A stretch of DNA of 64,000 bases. It comes from Hydractinia symbiolongicarpus (lineage: Eukaryota > Cnidaria > Hydrozoa > Anthoathecata > Hydractiniidae). Below are positions 38,842 through 51,300 of this stretch, piece by piece. Location of the stretch: the NCBI RefSeq assembly GCF_029227915.1, contig NC_079885.1:30321001-30385000 (forward strand), in the 5' to 3' direction. Made by a program: the position numbers and the translations under genes. The stretch's first letter is position 1. Each line of letters opens with the position of its first letter. A model generated the notes under the pieces. It had not been told where the DNA came from, searched no databases, and saw only the letters and a program-made list of their open reading frames with translations.

Positions 38842-41800
38842 CATGAGACTTGTAGTTTTTAAAAATGTTTTCATTTTTGATGAGACGCTGAATAAAAGAA
38901 GTTTAATCGCCGGCAAACGAAAACCCGCGATTTCCCGTAAATCCCGGACGGGGGCCGTATAGTCAAAAGTATACAAGGAAAGTACCAAGTGAGAAAACTC
39001 ATTTCCCGAACGAATTTTTAAATTATTTTTTCACCACTAAAACGCATGAGACTTGTAGTTTTCAGAAATGTTGTTATTTTTGATGAGACGCTTAATGAAA
39101 GTGGTTTAATCGCCGGCAAACGAAAACCCGCCATTTCCCGTAAACCCCGGACTCGGCCCGTATAGTCAAAAGTATACAGAGAAAGTACCCGGGGTGTAAA
39201 CTCATTTCCCGAACGATTTTTTAAATTATTATTTCACCACTAAAGCCCATGAGACTTGTAGTTTTTAAAAATGTTTTCATTTTTAATGAGACTCTGAATA
39301 AAAGAAGTTTAATTGCCGGCAAACGAAAACCCGCGACTTCCCGTAAATTCCAGACTCGGCCCGTATAGTCAAAAGTATACAAAGAAAGTCCGCAGGGAGT
39401 AAACTCATTTCCCGAACGATTTTTTAAATTAATATTCACCACTAAAACGCATGAGACTTGTAGTTTTCAGAAATGTTTTCATTTTTGATGAGACGCTTAA
39501 TGAAAGTGGTTTAATCGCCGGCAAGCGAAAACCCGCGATATCACGTAAATCGCGGGCTTGGCCCGTATAGTCGAATGTATACAAAGAAAGTACCCTGTGA
39601 GTAAAATCATTTCCCGAACGATTTTTTAAATTATCTTTTCACCACTAAAACGCATGAGACTTGCAGTTTTCAAAAATGTTTTCATTTTTGATGAGACGCT
39701 TAATAAAAGAGGTTTAATCGCCGGCAAACGAAATCCCGCGATTTCTCGTAAATCCCGGGCTTGGCCCGTATAGTCGAATGTATACAAAGAAAGTACCCAG
39801 GGAGTAAACTCATTTCCCGACCGATTTTTTAAAATTTTTTTTCACCACTAAAACGCATGAGACTTGTAGTTTTCAAAAATGTTTTCATTTTTGATGAGAC
39901 GCTGAATAAAAGAAGTTTAATCGCCGGCAAACGAAAACCTGCGATTTCCCGTAAATCCCGGGCTTGGCCCGTTTAGTCAAAAGTATACAAAGAAAGTACC
40001 CAGGGAGTAAACTAATTTCCCAAACGAATTTTTAAATTATTTTTTCACCACTAAAGCCCATGAGACTTGTAGTTTTTAAAAATGTTTTCATTTTTGATGA
40101 GACGCTGAATAAAAGAAGTTTAATCGCCGGCAAACGAAAACCCGCGATTTCCCGTAAATCCCGGACGGGGCCCGTATAGTCAAAAGTATACAAGGAAAGT
40201 ACCCAGAGAGAAAACTCATTTCCCGAACGAATTTTTAAATTATTTTTTCACCACTAAAACGCTTGAGACTTGTAGTTTTCAGAAATGTTGTCATTTTTGA
40301 TGAGACGCTTAATGAAAGTGGTTTAATCGCCGGCAAACGAAAACCCGCCATTTCCCGTAAACCCCGGACTCGGCCCGTATAGTCAAAAGTTTACAGAGAA
40401 AGTACCCGGGGTGTAAACTCATTTCCCGAACGATTTTTTAAATTATCTTTTTACCACTAAAACGCATGAGACTTGTAGTTTTTAAGAATGTTTTCATTTT
40501 TGATGAGACGCTGAATAAAAGAAGTTTAATCGCCGGCAAACGAAAACCCGCGATTTCCCGTAAATCCCGGGCTTGGCCCGTATAGTCAAAAGTATACAAA
40601 GAAAGTACCCAGGGAGTAAACTCATTTCCCGAACGATTTTTTAAATTAATTTTTCACCACTAAAACGCATGAGACTTGTAGTTTTCAAAAATGTTTTCAT
40701 TTTTAATGAGACGCTGAATAAAAGAAGTTTAATCGCCGGCAAACGAAAACCTGCGATTTCCCGTAAATCCCGGACTCGGCCCGTATAGTCAAAAGTATAC
40801 AAAGAAAGTACCCAGGGAGTAAACTCATTTCCCAAACGAGTTTTTAAATTATTATTTCACCACTAAAGCCCATGAGACTTGTAGTTTTTAAGAATGTTTT
40901 CATTTTTAATGAGACGCTGAATAAAAGAAGTTTAATCGCCGGCAAACGAAAACCCGCGATTTCCCGCAAATCCCGGACTCGGCCCGTATAGTCAAATGTA
41001 TACAAGGAAAGTACCCAGTGAGTAAACTCATTTCCCGAACGAATTTTTAAATTATTTTTTCACCACTAAAGCCCATGAAACTTGTAGTTTTTAAAAATGT
41101 TTTCATTTTTGATGAGACGCTGAATAAAAGAAGTTTAATCGCCTGCAAACGAAAACCGGCGATTTCCCGCAAATCCCGGACTCGGCCCGTATAGTCAAAA
41201 GTATGCAAGGAAAGTACCCAGTGAGTAAACTCATTTCCCAAAAGAATTTTTAAATTATTTTTTCACCACTAAAGCCCATGAGACTTGTAGTTTTTAAAAA
41301 TGTTTTCATTTTTGATGAGACGCTGAATAAAAGAAGTTTAATCGCCGGCAAACGAAAACCCGCGATTTCCCGTAAATCCCGGACGGGCCCCGTATAGTCA
41401 AAAGTATACAAGGAAAGTACCCAGTGAGAAAACTCATTTCCCGAACGAATTTTTAAATTATTTTTTCACCACTAAAACGCATGGGACTTGTAGTTTTCAG
41501 AAATGTTGTCATTTTTGATGAGACGCTTAATGAAAGTGGTTTAATCGCCGGCAAACGAAAACCCGCCATTTCCCGTAAACCCCGGACTCGGCCCTTATAG
41601 TCAAAAGTTTACAGAGAAAGTACCCGGGATGTAAACTCATTTCCCGAACGATTTTTTAAATTATTATTTCACCACTAAAACCCATGAGACTTGTAGTTTT
41701 TAAAAATGTTTTCATTTTTGATGAGACGCTGAATAAAAGAAGTTTAATTGCCGGCAAACGAAAACCCGCGACTTCCCGTAAATCCCAGACTCGGCCCGTA

Positions 41801-42094
41801 TAGTAAAAAAGTATACAAAGAAAGTACCCAGGGAGTAAACTCATTTCCCGAACGATTTTTTAAATTAATATCCACCACTAAAACGCATGAGACTTGCAGT
41901 TTTCAAAAATGTTTTCATTTTTGATGAGACGCTTAATAAAAGAGGTTTAATCGCCGCCAAACGAAATCCCGCGATTTCCCGTAAATCCCGGGCTTGGCCC
42001 GTATAGTCGAATGTATACAAAGAAAGTACCCAGGGAGTAAACTCATTTACCGAACGATTTTTTAAATTTTTTTTTCACCACTAAAACGCATGAG
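38842..42094 (+). repeat. Linker monomers and partial third sub-unit of copy 2
   Basis: Counterpart of 27,478-30,730. It contains the AAAGTCCGCAGG monomer (near 39,387), GGCAAGCGAAAA (near 39,522), CTTTTTACCACT (near 40,446) and the jump at about 41,884 that skips one monomer. Confidence 0.82.
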
Positions 42095-43883
42095 ACTTGT
42101 AGTTTTCAAAAATGTTTTCATTTTTGATGAGACGCTGAATAAAAGAAGTTTAATCGCCGGCAAACGAAAACCTGCGATTTCCCGTAAATCCTGGGCTTGG
42201 CCCATTTAGTCAAAAGTATACAAAGAAAGTACCCAGGGAGTAAACTAATTTCCCAAACGATTTTTTAAATTATTATTTCACCACTAAAGCCCATGAGACT
42301 TGTAGTTTTTAAAAATGTTTTCATTTTTGATGAGACGCGGAATAAAAGAAGTTTAATCGCCGGCAAACGAAAACCTGCGATTTCCCGTAAATCCCGGACT
42401 CGGCCCATATAGTCAAAAGTATACAAGGAAAGTACCCAGTGAGTAAACTCATTTCAATAACGAATTTTTAAATTATTTTTTCATCACTAAAGCCCATGAG
42501 ACTTGTAGTTTTTAAAAATGTTTTCATTTTTGATGAGAGGCTGAATAAAAGAAGTTTAATCGCCTGCAAACGAAAACCCGCGATTTCCCGCAAATCCCGG
42601 ACTCGGCACGTATAGTCAAAAGTATGCAAGGAAAGTACCCAGTGAGTAAACTCATTTCCCGAACGAATTTTTAAATTATTTTTTCACCACTAAAGCCCAT
42701 GAGACTTGTAGTTTTTAAAAATGTTTTCATTTTTGATGAGACGCTGAATAAAAGAAGTTTAATCGCCGGCAAACGAAAACCCGCGATTTCCCGTAAATCC
42801 CGGACGGGGGCCGTATAGTCAAAAGTATACAAGGAAAGTACCAAGTGAGAAAACTCATTTCCCGAACGAATTTTTAAATTATTTTTTCACCACTAAAACG
42901 CATGAGACTTGTAGTTTTCAGAAATGTTGTTATTTTTGATGAGACGCTTAATGAAAGTGGTTTAATCGCCGGCAAACGAAAACCCGCCATTTCCCGTAAA
43001 CCCCGGACTCGGCCCGTATAGTCAAAAGTATACAGAGAAAGTACCCGGGGTGTAAACTCATTTCCCGAACGATTTTTTAAATTATTATTTCACCACTAAA
43101 GCCCATGAGACTTGTAGTTTTTAAAAATGTTTTCATTTTTGATGAGACTCTGAATAAAAGAAGTTTAATTGCCGGCAAACGAAAACCCGCGACTTCCCGT
43201 AAATTCCAGACTCGGCCCGTATAGTCAAAAGTATACAAAGAAAGTCCGCAGGGAGTAAACTCATTTCCCGAACGATTTTTTAAATTAATATTCACCACTA
43301 AAACGCATGAGACTTGTAGTTTTCAGAAATGTTTTCATTTTGGATGAGACGCTTAATGAAAGTGGTTTAATCGCCGGCAAGCGAAAACCCGCGATATCAC
43401 GTAAATCGCGGGCTTGGCCCGTATAGTCGAATGTATACAAAGAAAGTACCCTGTGAGTAAAATCATTTCCCGAACGATTTTTTAAATTATCTTTTCACCA
43501 CTAAAACGCATGAGACTTGCAGTTTTCAAAAATGTTTTCATTTTTGATGAGACGCTTAATAAAAGAGGTTTAATCGCCGGCAAACGAAATCCCGCGATTT
43601 CTCGTAAATCCCGGGCTTGGCCCGTATAGTCGAATGTATACAAAGAAAGTACCCAGGGAGTAAACTCATTTCCCGACCGATTTTTTAAAATTTTTTTTCA
43701 CCACTAAAACGCATGAGACTTGTAGTTTTCAAAAATGTTTTCATTTTTGATGAGACGCTGAATAAAAGAAGTTTAATCGCCGGCAAACGAAAACCTGCGA
43801 TTTCCCGTAAATCCCGGGCTTGGCCCGTTTAGTCAAAAGTATACAAAGAAAGTACCCAGGGAGTAAACTAATTTCCCAAACGA
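42095..43883 (+). repeat. Partial re-copy of 38,239-40,027 (3,856-bp offset)
   Basis: Immediately after the second 11,364-bp unit, the sequence resumes as at 38,239 (GTAAATCCTGGGCTTGGCCC with CATTTAGTC, GACGCGGAATAAAAG, TCAATAACG, GAGAGGCTG) and follows it until 40,028/43,884, where AACGAATTT and AACGATTTT differ. The offset is 19 monomers minus one base. A difference at about 43,141 (GATGAGACTCTG against AATGAGACTCTG) shows some divergence. Confidence 0.83.
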
Positions 43884-44367
43884 TTTTTTAAATTATTATT
43901 TCACCACTAAAGCCCATGAGACTTGTAGTTTTTAAAAATGTTTTCATTTTTGATGAGACGCTGAATAAAAGAAGTTTAATCGCCGGCAAACAAAAACCTG
44001 CGATTTCCCGTAAATCCCGGACTCGGCCCGTATAGTCAAAAGTATACAGAGAAAGTACCCAGGGAGTAAACTCATTTCCCGAACGATTTTTTAAATTATT
44101 TTTTCACTACAAAAACGCATGAGACTTGTAGTTTTCAGAAATGTTTTCATTTTTGATGAGACGCTTAATGAAAGTGGTTTAATCGCCGGCAAGCGAAAAC
44201 CCGCGATTTCCCGTAAATCCCGGGCTTGGCCCGTATAGTCGAATGTATACAAAGAAAGTACCCTGTGAGTAAAATCATTTCCCGAACGATTTTTTAAATT
44301 ACCTTTTCACCACTAAAACGCATGAGACTTGCAGTTTTCAAAAATGTTTTCATTTTTGATGAGACGC
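43005..44367 (+). repeat. 2,434-bp-offset repeat (12 monomers), copy A
   Basis: About 1.36 kb that recurs from about 45,439. Shared markers in order: ATGAGACTCTG, AAATTCCAG with AAAGTCCGCAGG, GATATCACGTAAATCGCGGG, ATTTCTCG with CCCGACCGATTT, CCCGTTTAGTC, GGCAAACAAAAACC, CACAAAAACGCATG, and GGCAAGCGAAAACCCGCGATTTCC. Confidence 0.78.
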
Positions 44368-45477
44368 TGAATAAAAGAAGTTTAATCGCCGGCAAACGAA
44401 AACCTGCGATTTCCCGTAAATCCCGGGCTTGGCCCGTTTAGTCAAAAGTATACAAAGAAAGTACCCAGGGAGTAAACTAATTTCCCAAACGATTTTTTAA
44501 ATTATTATTTCACCACTAAAGCCCATGAGACTTGTAGTTTTTAAAAATGTTTTCATTTTTGATGAGACGCTGAATAAAAGAAGTTTAATCGCCGGCAAAC
44601 AAAAACCTGCGATTTCCCGTAAATCCCGGACTCGGCCCGTATAGTCAAAAGTATACAGAGAAAGTACCCAGGGAGTAAACTCATTTCCCGAACGATTTTT
44701 TAAATTATTTTTTCACCACAAAAACGCATGAGACTTGTAGTTTTCAGAAATGTTTTCATTTTTGATGAGACGCTTAATGAAAGTGGTTTAATCGCCGGCA
44801 AGCGAAAACCCGCGATTTCCCGTAAATCACGGGCTTGGCCCGTATAGTCGAATGTATACAAAGAAAGTACCCTGTGAGTAAAATCATTTCCCGAACGATT
44901 TTTTAAATTATCTTTTCACCACTAAAACGCATGAGACTTGCAGTTTTCAAAAATGTTTTCATTTTTGATGAGACGCTTAATAAAAGAGGTTTAATCGCCG
45001 GCAAACGAAATCCCGCGATTTCTCGTAAATCCCGGGCTTGCCCGTATAGTCGAATGTATACAAAGAAAGTACCCAGGGAGTAAACTCATTTCCCGAACGA
45101 TTTTTTAAAATTTTTTTTCACCACTAAAACGCATGAGACTTGTAGTTTTAAAAAATGTTTTCATTTTTGATGAGACGCTGAATAAAAGAAGTTTAATCGC
45201 CGGCAAACGAAAACCTGCGATTTCCCGTAAATCCCGGGCTTGGCCCGTTTAGTCAAAAGTATACAAAGAAAGTACCCAGGGAGTAAACTAATTTCCCAAA
45301 CGATTTTTTAAATTATTATTTCACCACTAAAGCCCATGAGACTTGTAGTTTTTAAAAATGTTTTCATTTCTGATGAGACGCTGAATAAAAGAAGTTTAAT
45401 CGCCGGCAAACGAAAACCTGCGATTTCCCGTAAATCCCGGACTCGGCCCGTATAGTCAAAAGTATACAGAGAAAGTA
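44333..45477 (+). repeat. 1,824-bp-offset repeat (9 monomers), copy A
   Basis: Matches 46,157-47,301. Shared markers include the one-base-shorter GGGCTTGCCCG box (45,034 and 46,858) and CATTTCTGATG (near 45,365 and 47,189). The copies are separated by about 0.7 kb that belongs to the 12-monomer repeat, so the two duplications interlock. Confidence 0.78.
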
Positions 45478-46798
45478 CCCGGGGTGTAAACTCATTTCCC
45501 GAACGATTTTTTAAATTATTATTTCACCACTAAAGCCCATGAGACTTGTAGTTTTTAAAAATGTTTTCATTTTTGATGAGACTCTGAATAAAAGAAGTTT
45601 AATTGCCGGCAAACGAAAACCCGCGACTTCCCGCAAATTCCAGACTCGGCCCGTATAGTCAAAAGTATACAAAGAAAGTCCGCAGGGAGTAAACTCATTT
45701 CCCGAACGATTTTTTAAATTAATATTCACCACTAAAACGCATGAGACTTGTAGTTTTCAGAAATGTTTTCATTTTTGATGAGACGCTTAATGAAAGTGGT
45801 TTAATCGCCGGCAAGCGAAAACCCGCGATATCACGTAAATCGCGGGCTTGGCCCGTATAGTCGAATGTATACAAAAAAAGTACCCTGTGAGTAAAATCAT
45901 TTCCCGAACGATTTTTTAAATTATCTTTTCACCACTAAAACGCATGAGACTTGCAGTTTTCAAAAATGTTTTCATTTTTGATGAGACGCTTAATAAAAGA
46001 GGTTTAATCGCCGGCAAACGAAATCCCGCGATTTCTCGTAAATCCCGGGCTTGGCCCGTATAGTCGAATGTATACAAAGAAAGTATTCAGGGAGTAAACT
46101 CATTTCCCGACCGATTTTTTAAAAATTTTTTTCACCACTAAAACGCATGAGACTTGTAGTTTTCAAAAATGTTTTCATTTTTGATGAGACGCTGAATAAA
46201 AGAAGTTTAATCGCCGGCAAACGAAAACCTGCGATTTCCCGTAAATCCCGGGCTTGGCCCGTTTAGTCAAAAGTATACAAAGAAAGTACCCAGGGAGTAA
46301 ACTAATTTCCCAAACGATTTTTTAAATTATTATTTCACCACTAAAGCCCATGAGACTTGTAGTTTTTAAAAATGTTTTCATTTTTGATGAGACGCTGAAT
46401 AAAAGAAGTTTAATCGCGGCAAACAAAAACCTGCGATTTCCCGTAAATCCCGGACTCGGCCCGTATAGTCAAAAGTATACAGAGAAAGTACCCAGGGAGT
46501 AAACTCATTTCCCGAACGATTTTTTAAATTATTTTTTCACCACAAAAACGCATGAGACTTGTAGTTTTCAGAAATGTTTTCATTTTTGATGAGACGCTTA
46601 ATGAAAGTGGTTTAATCGCCGGCAAGCGAAAACCCGCGATTTCCCGTAAATCCCGGGCTTGGCCCGTATAGTCGAATGTATACAAAGAAAGTACCCTGTG
46701 AGTAAAATCATTTCCCGAACGATTTTTTAAATTATCTTTTCACCACTAAAACGCATGAGACTTGCAGTTTTCAAAAATGTTTTCATTTTTGATGAGAC
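45439..46798 (+). repeat. 2,434-bp-offset repeat, copy B
   Basis: Second copy of 43,005-44,367, with small changes such as AAAGTATTCAGG near 46,082 and AATCGCGGCAAAC (one base lost) near 46,413. Confidence 0.78.
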
Positions 46799-47301
46799 GC
46801 TTAATAAAAGAGGTTTAATCGCCGGCAAACGAAATCCCGCGATTTCTCGTAAATCCCGGGCTTGCCCGTATAGTCGAATGTATACAAAGAAAGTACCCAG
46901 GGAGTAAACTCATTTCCCGAACGATTTTTTAAAATTTTTTTTCACCACTAAAACGCATGAGACTTGTAGTTTTCAAAAATGTTTTCATTTTTGATGAGAC
47001 GCTGAATAAAAGAAGTTTAATCGCCGGCAAACGAAAACCTGCGATTTCCCGTAAATCCCGGGCTTGGCCCGTTTAGTCAAAAGTATACAAAGAAAGTACC
47101 CAGGGAGTAAACTAATTTCCCAAACGATTTTTTAAATTATTATTTCACCACTAAAGCCCATGAGACTTGTAGTTTTTAAAAATGTTTTCATTTCTGATGA
47201 GACGCTGAATAAAAGAAGTTTAATCGCCGGCAAACGAAAACCTGCGATTTCCCGTAAATCCCGGACTCGGCCCGTATAGTCAAAAGTATACAGAGAAAGT
47301 A
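46157..47301 (+). repeat. 1,824-bp-offset repeat, copy B
   Basis: Second copy of 44,333-45,477. It ends where AGTACCCAGGGAG replaces AGTACCCGGGGTG. Confidence 0.78.
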
Positions 47302-48340
47302 CCCAGGGAGTAAACTCATTTCCCGAACGATTTTTTAAATTATTTTTTCACCACAAAAACGCATGAGACTTGTAGTTTTCAGAAATATTTTCATTTTTGA
47401 TGAGACGCTTAATAAAAGTGGTTTAATCGCCGCCAAACGAAAACCTGCGATTTCCCGTAAATCCCGGACTCGGCCCGTATAGTCAAAAGTATACAAAGAA
47501 AGTACCCAGGGTGTAAACTCATTTCCAGAACGATTTTTTAAATTATTATTTCACCACTAAAGCCCATGAGACTTGTAGTTTTTAAAAATGTTTTCATTTT
47601 TGATGAGACGCTGAATAAAAGAAGTTTATTCGCCGGCAAACAAAAACCCGCCATTTCCCGTAAACCCAAGACTCGACCCGTGTACTCAAAAGTATACAAA
47701 GAAAGTACCCAGGGAGTAAACTCATTTCCCGAACGATTTTTTAAATTATTTTTTCACCACTAAAACGCATGAGACTTGTAGTTTTTAAAAATGTTTTCAT
47801 TTTTGATGAGACGCTGAATGAAAGAAGTTTAATCGCCGGCAGACGAAAACCTGCGATTTCCCGTAAATCCCGGATTCGGCCCGTATAGTCAAAAGTATAC
47901 AAAGAAAGTACCCAGTGTGTAAACTCATTTCCCGAACGATTTTTTAAATTATTTTTTCACCACTAAAACGCATGAGACTTGTAGTTTTCAAAAATGTTTT
48001 CATTTTTGATGAGACGCTGAATGAAAGAAGTTTAATCGCCGGCAGACGAAAACCTGCGATTACCCGTAAATCAAGGACTCGGCCCGTATAGTCAAAAGTA
48101 TACAAAGAAAGTACCCAGGGTGTAAACTCATTTCCCGAACGATTTTTTAAATTATTATTTCACCAATAAAACGCATGAGACTTGTAGTTTTCAGAAATGT
48201 TTTCATTTTTGATGAGACGCTGAATAAAAGAAGTTTATTAGCCGGCAAACGAAAACCCGCCATTTCCTGTAAACCCCGGACTCGACCCGTATACTCAAAA
48301 GTATACAAAGAAAGTACCCAGGGAGTAAACTCATTTCCCA
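47302..48340 (+). repeat. Divergent transition monomers between array domains
   Basis: About five monomers that fall outside the neighbouring duplications and carry private changes: GTAAACCCAAGACTCGACCC with GTGTACTC (near 47,664-47,686), GGCAGACGAAAACC (two copies near 47,838 and 48,042), GATTACCCGTAAATCAAGG (near 48,058), and TTAGCCGG with CCTGTAAACCCC (near 48,238-48,275). Left of here the array is made of the 19-47 kb monomer types; to the right a different set (CATAAG, TTTCCAGAACG, TGTAGGTTTC, TTTAATCGCTGG) dominates. Confidence 0.75.
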
Positions 48341-51300
48341 AACGATTTTTTAAATTATTTTTTCACCACTAAAACGCATGAGACTTGTAGTTTTTAAAAA
48401 TATTTTCATTTTTGATGAGACGCTGAATGAAAGAAGTTTAATCGCCGGCAAACGAAAACCTGCGATTTCCCGTAAATCCCAGACTCGGCCCGTATAGTCA
48501 AAAGTATACAAAGAAAGTACCCAGGGTGCAAACTCATTTCTTAAACGATTTTTTAAATTATTATTTCACCACTAAAGCCCATGAGACTTGTAGTTTTCAA
48601 AAATGTTTTCATTTTTGATGAGACACTGAAGAAAAGAAGTTTAATCGCCGGCAAACGAAAACCCGCCATTTCCCGTAAATCCCGGACTCGGTCCGTATAG
48701 TCAAAAGTATACAAAGAAAGTACCCAGGGTGTAAACTCATTTCCAGAACGATTTTTTAAATTATTTTTTCACCACTAAAACGCATAAGACTTGTAGTTCT
48801 CAAAAATGTTTTCATTTTTGATGAGACGCTGAATAAAAGAAGTTTAATCGCCGGCAAACGAAAACCCGCGATTTCCCGTAAATCCCGGACTCGGCCCGTA
48901 TAGTGAAAAGTATACAAAGAAAGTACCCAGGGAGTAAACTCATTTCCCGAACGGTTTTTTAAATTATTTTTTCACCACTAAAACGCATGACACTTGTAGT
49001 TTTCAAAAATGTTTTCATTTTTGATGAGACGCTTAATGAAAGAGGTTTAATCGCCGGCAAACGAAAACCCACGATTTCCCGTAAATCCCGGGCTTGGCCC
49101 GTATAGTCGAAAGTATACAAAGAAAGTACCCAGGGAGTAACTCATTTCCCGAACGATTTTTTAAATTATTTTTTCACCACTAAAACGCATGAGACTTGAA
49201 GGTTTCAAATATGTTTTCATTTTTGATGAGACGCTTAATGAAAGAGGTTTAATCGCCGGCAAACGAAAACCCGTGATTTCCCGTAAATCCCGGGCTTGGC
49301 CCGTATAGTCGAATGTATACAAAGAAAGTACCCTGTGAGTAACCTCATTTCCAGAACGATTTTTTAAATTATTTTTTCACCACTAAAACGCATAAGACTT
49401 GTAGTTTTCAAAAATGTTTTCATTTTTGATGAGACGCTGAATAAAAGAATTTTAATCGCTGGCAAACGAAAACCCGCGATTTCCCGTAAATCCCGGCCTT
49501 GGCCCGTATAGTCAAAAGTATACAAAGAAAGTACCCAGGGAGTAAACACATTTCCCGAACGATTTTTTAAATTATCTTTTCACCACTAAAATGCATGAGA
49601 CTTGTACTTTCCAAAAATTTTTTCATTTTTGATGAGACGCTGAATAAAAGAAGTTTAATCGCCGGCAAACGAAAACCCGCGATTTCCCGTAAATCCCGGA
49701 CTCGGCCCGTATAGTCAAAAGTATACAAAGAAAGTACCCAGGGAGTAAACTCATTTCCCGAACGGTTTTTTAAATTATTTTTTCACCACTAAAACGCATG
49801 ACACTTGTAGTTTTCAAAAATGTTTTTATTTTTGATGAGACGCTTAATGAAAGAGGTTTAATCGCCGGCAAACGAAAACCCACGATTTCCCGTAAATCCC
49901 GGGCTTGGCCCGTATAGTCGAATGTATACAAAGAAAGTACCCAGGGAGTAACTCATTTCCCGAACGATTTTTTAAATTATTTTTTCACCACTAAAACGCA
50001 TGAGACTTGAAGGTTTCAAAAATGTTTTCATTTTTGATGAGACGCTTAATGAAAGAGGTTTAATCGCCGGCAAACGAAAACCTGTGATTTCCCGTAAATC
50101 CCGGGCTTGGCCCGTATAGTCGAATGTATACAAAGAAAGTACCCTGTGAGTAACCTCATTTCCAGAACGATTTTTTAAATTATTTTTTCACCACTAAAAC
50201 GCATAAGACTTGTAGTTTTCAAAAATGTTTTCATTTTTGATGAGACGCTGAATAAAAGAATTTTAATCGCTGGCAAACGAAAACCCGCGATTTCCCGTAA
50301 ATCCCGGCCTTGGCCCGTATAGTCAAAAGTATACAAAGAAAGTATCCAGGGAGTAAACACATTTCCCGAACGATTTTTTAAATTATCTTTTCACCACTAA
50401 AATGCATGAGACTTGTACTTTTCAAAAATGTTTTCATTTTTGATGAGACGCCGAATAAAAGAAGTTTTATCGCTGGCAAACGAAAACCCGCGATTTCCCG
50501 TAAATCCCGGGCTTGGCCCGTATATTTGAATGTATCTAAAGAAAGTACCCATGGAGTAAACTGATTTCCCGAACGATTTTTCAAATTATTTCTGCACCAC
50601 TAGAACGAATGAGACTTGTAGTTTTCAAAAATGTTTTCATTTTTAATGAGACGCTTAATGAAAGATGTTTAATCGCCGGCAAATGAAAACCCGCGAGTTC
50701 CCGTTAATCCCGGGCTTGTCCCGTATAGTCGAATGTATACAAAGAAAGTACCCTGTGAGTAAACTCATTTGCAGAACGATTTTTTAAATTATCTTTTCAC
50801 CACTAAAGCCCATGAGACTTGCAGTTTTTAAAAATGTTTTCATTTTTGATGAGACGCTGAATAAAAGAAGTTTAATCGCCGGCAAACTAACACCCGCGAT
50901 TTCACGTAAATCCCGGACTTGGCCCGTATAGTTAAAAGTATACAAAGAAAGTACCCAGGGAGTAAACTCATTTCCCTAACGGTTTTTTAAATTATTTTTT
51001 CACCACTAAAACGCATGAGACTTGTAGTTTTCAAAAATGTTTTCTTTTTTGATGAGACGCTTAATGAAAGAGGTTTAATCGCCGGCAAACGAAAACCCAC
51101 GATTTCCCGTAAATCCCGGGCTTGGCCCGTATAGTCGAATGTATACAAAGAAAGTACCCAGGGAGTAACTCATTTCCCGAACGATTTTTTAAATTATCTT
51201 TTCACCACTAAAACGCATGAGACTTGTAGGTTTCAAAAATGTTTTCATTTTTGATGAGACGCTTAATGAAAGAGGTTTAATCGCCGGCAAACGAAAACCC

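Larger units (their letters stand above)
30731..42094 (+). repeat. 11,364-bp unit, copy 2
   Basis: A direct tandem copy of 19,367-30,730 with no spacer. The repeat relationship stops at 42,107 (C), where copy 1 has T at 30,743. At 37,367 and 38,152 it has the majority-type bases (GTGAGAAAAC and GTATAGTCGAATG), whereas copy 1 has GTTAGAAAAC and GTATAGTTGAATG. The very low divergence points to a recent event; a full alignment was not computed. Confidence 0.92.
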
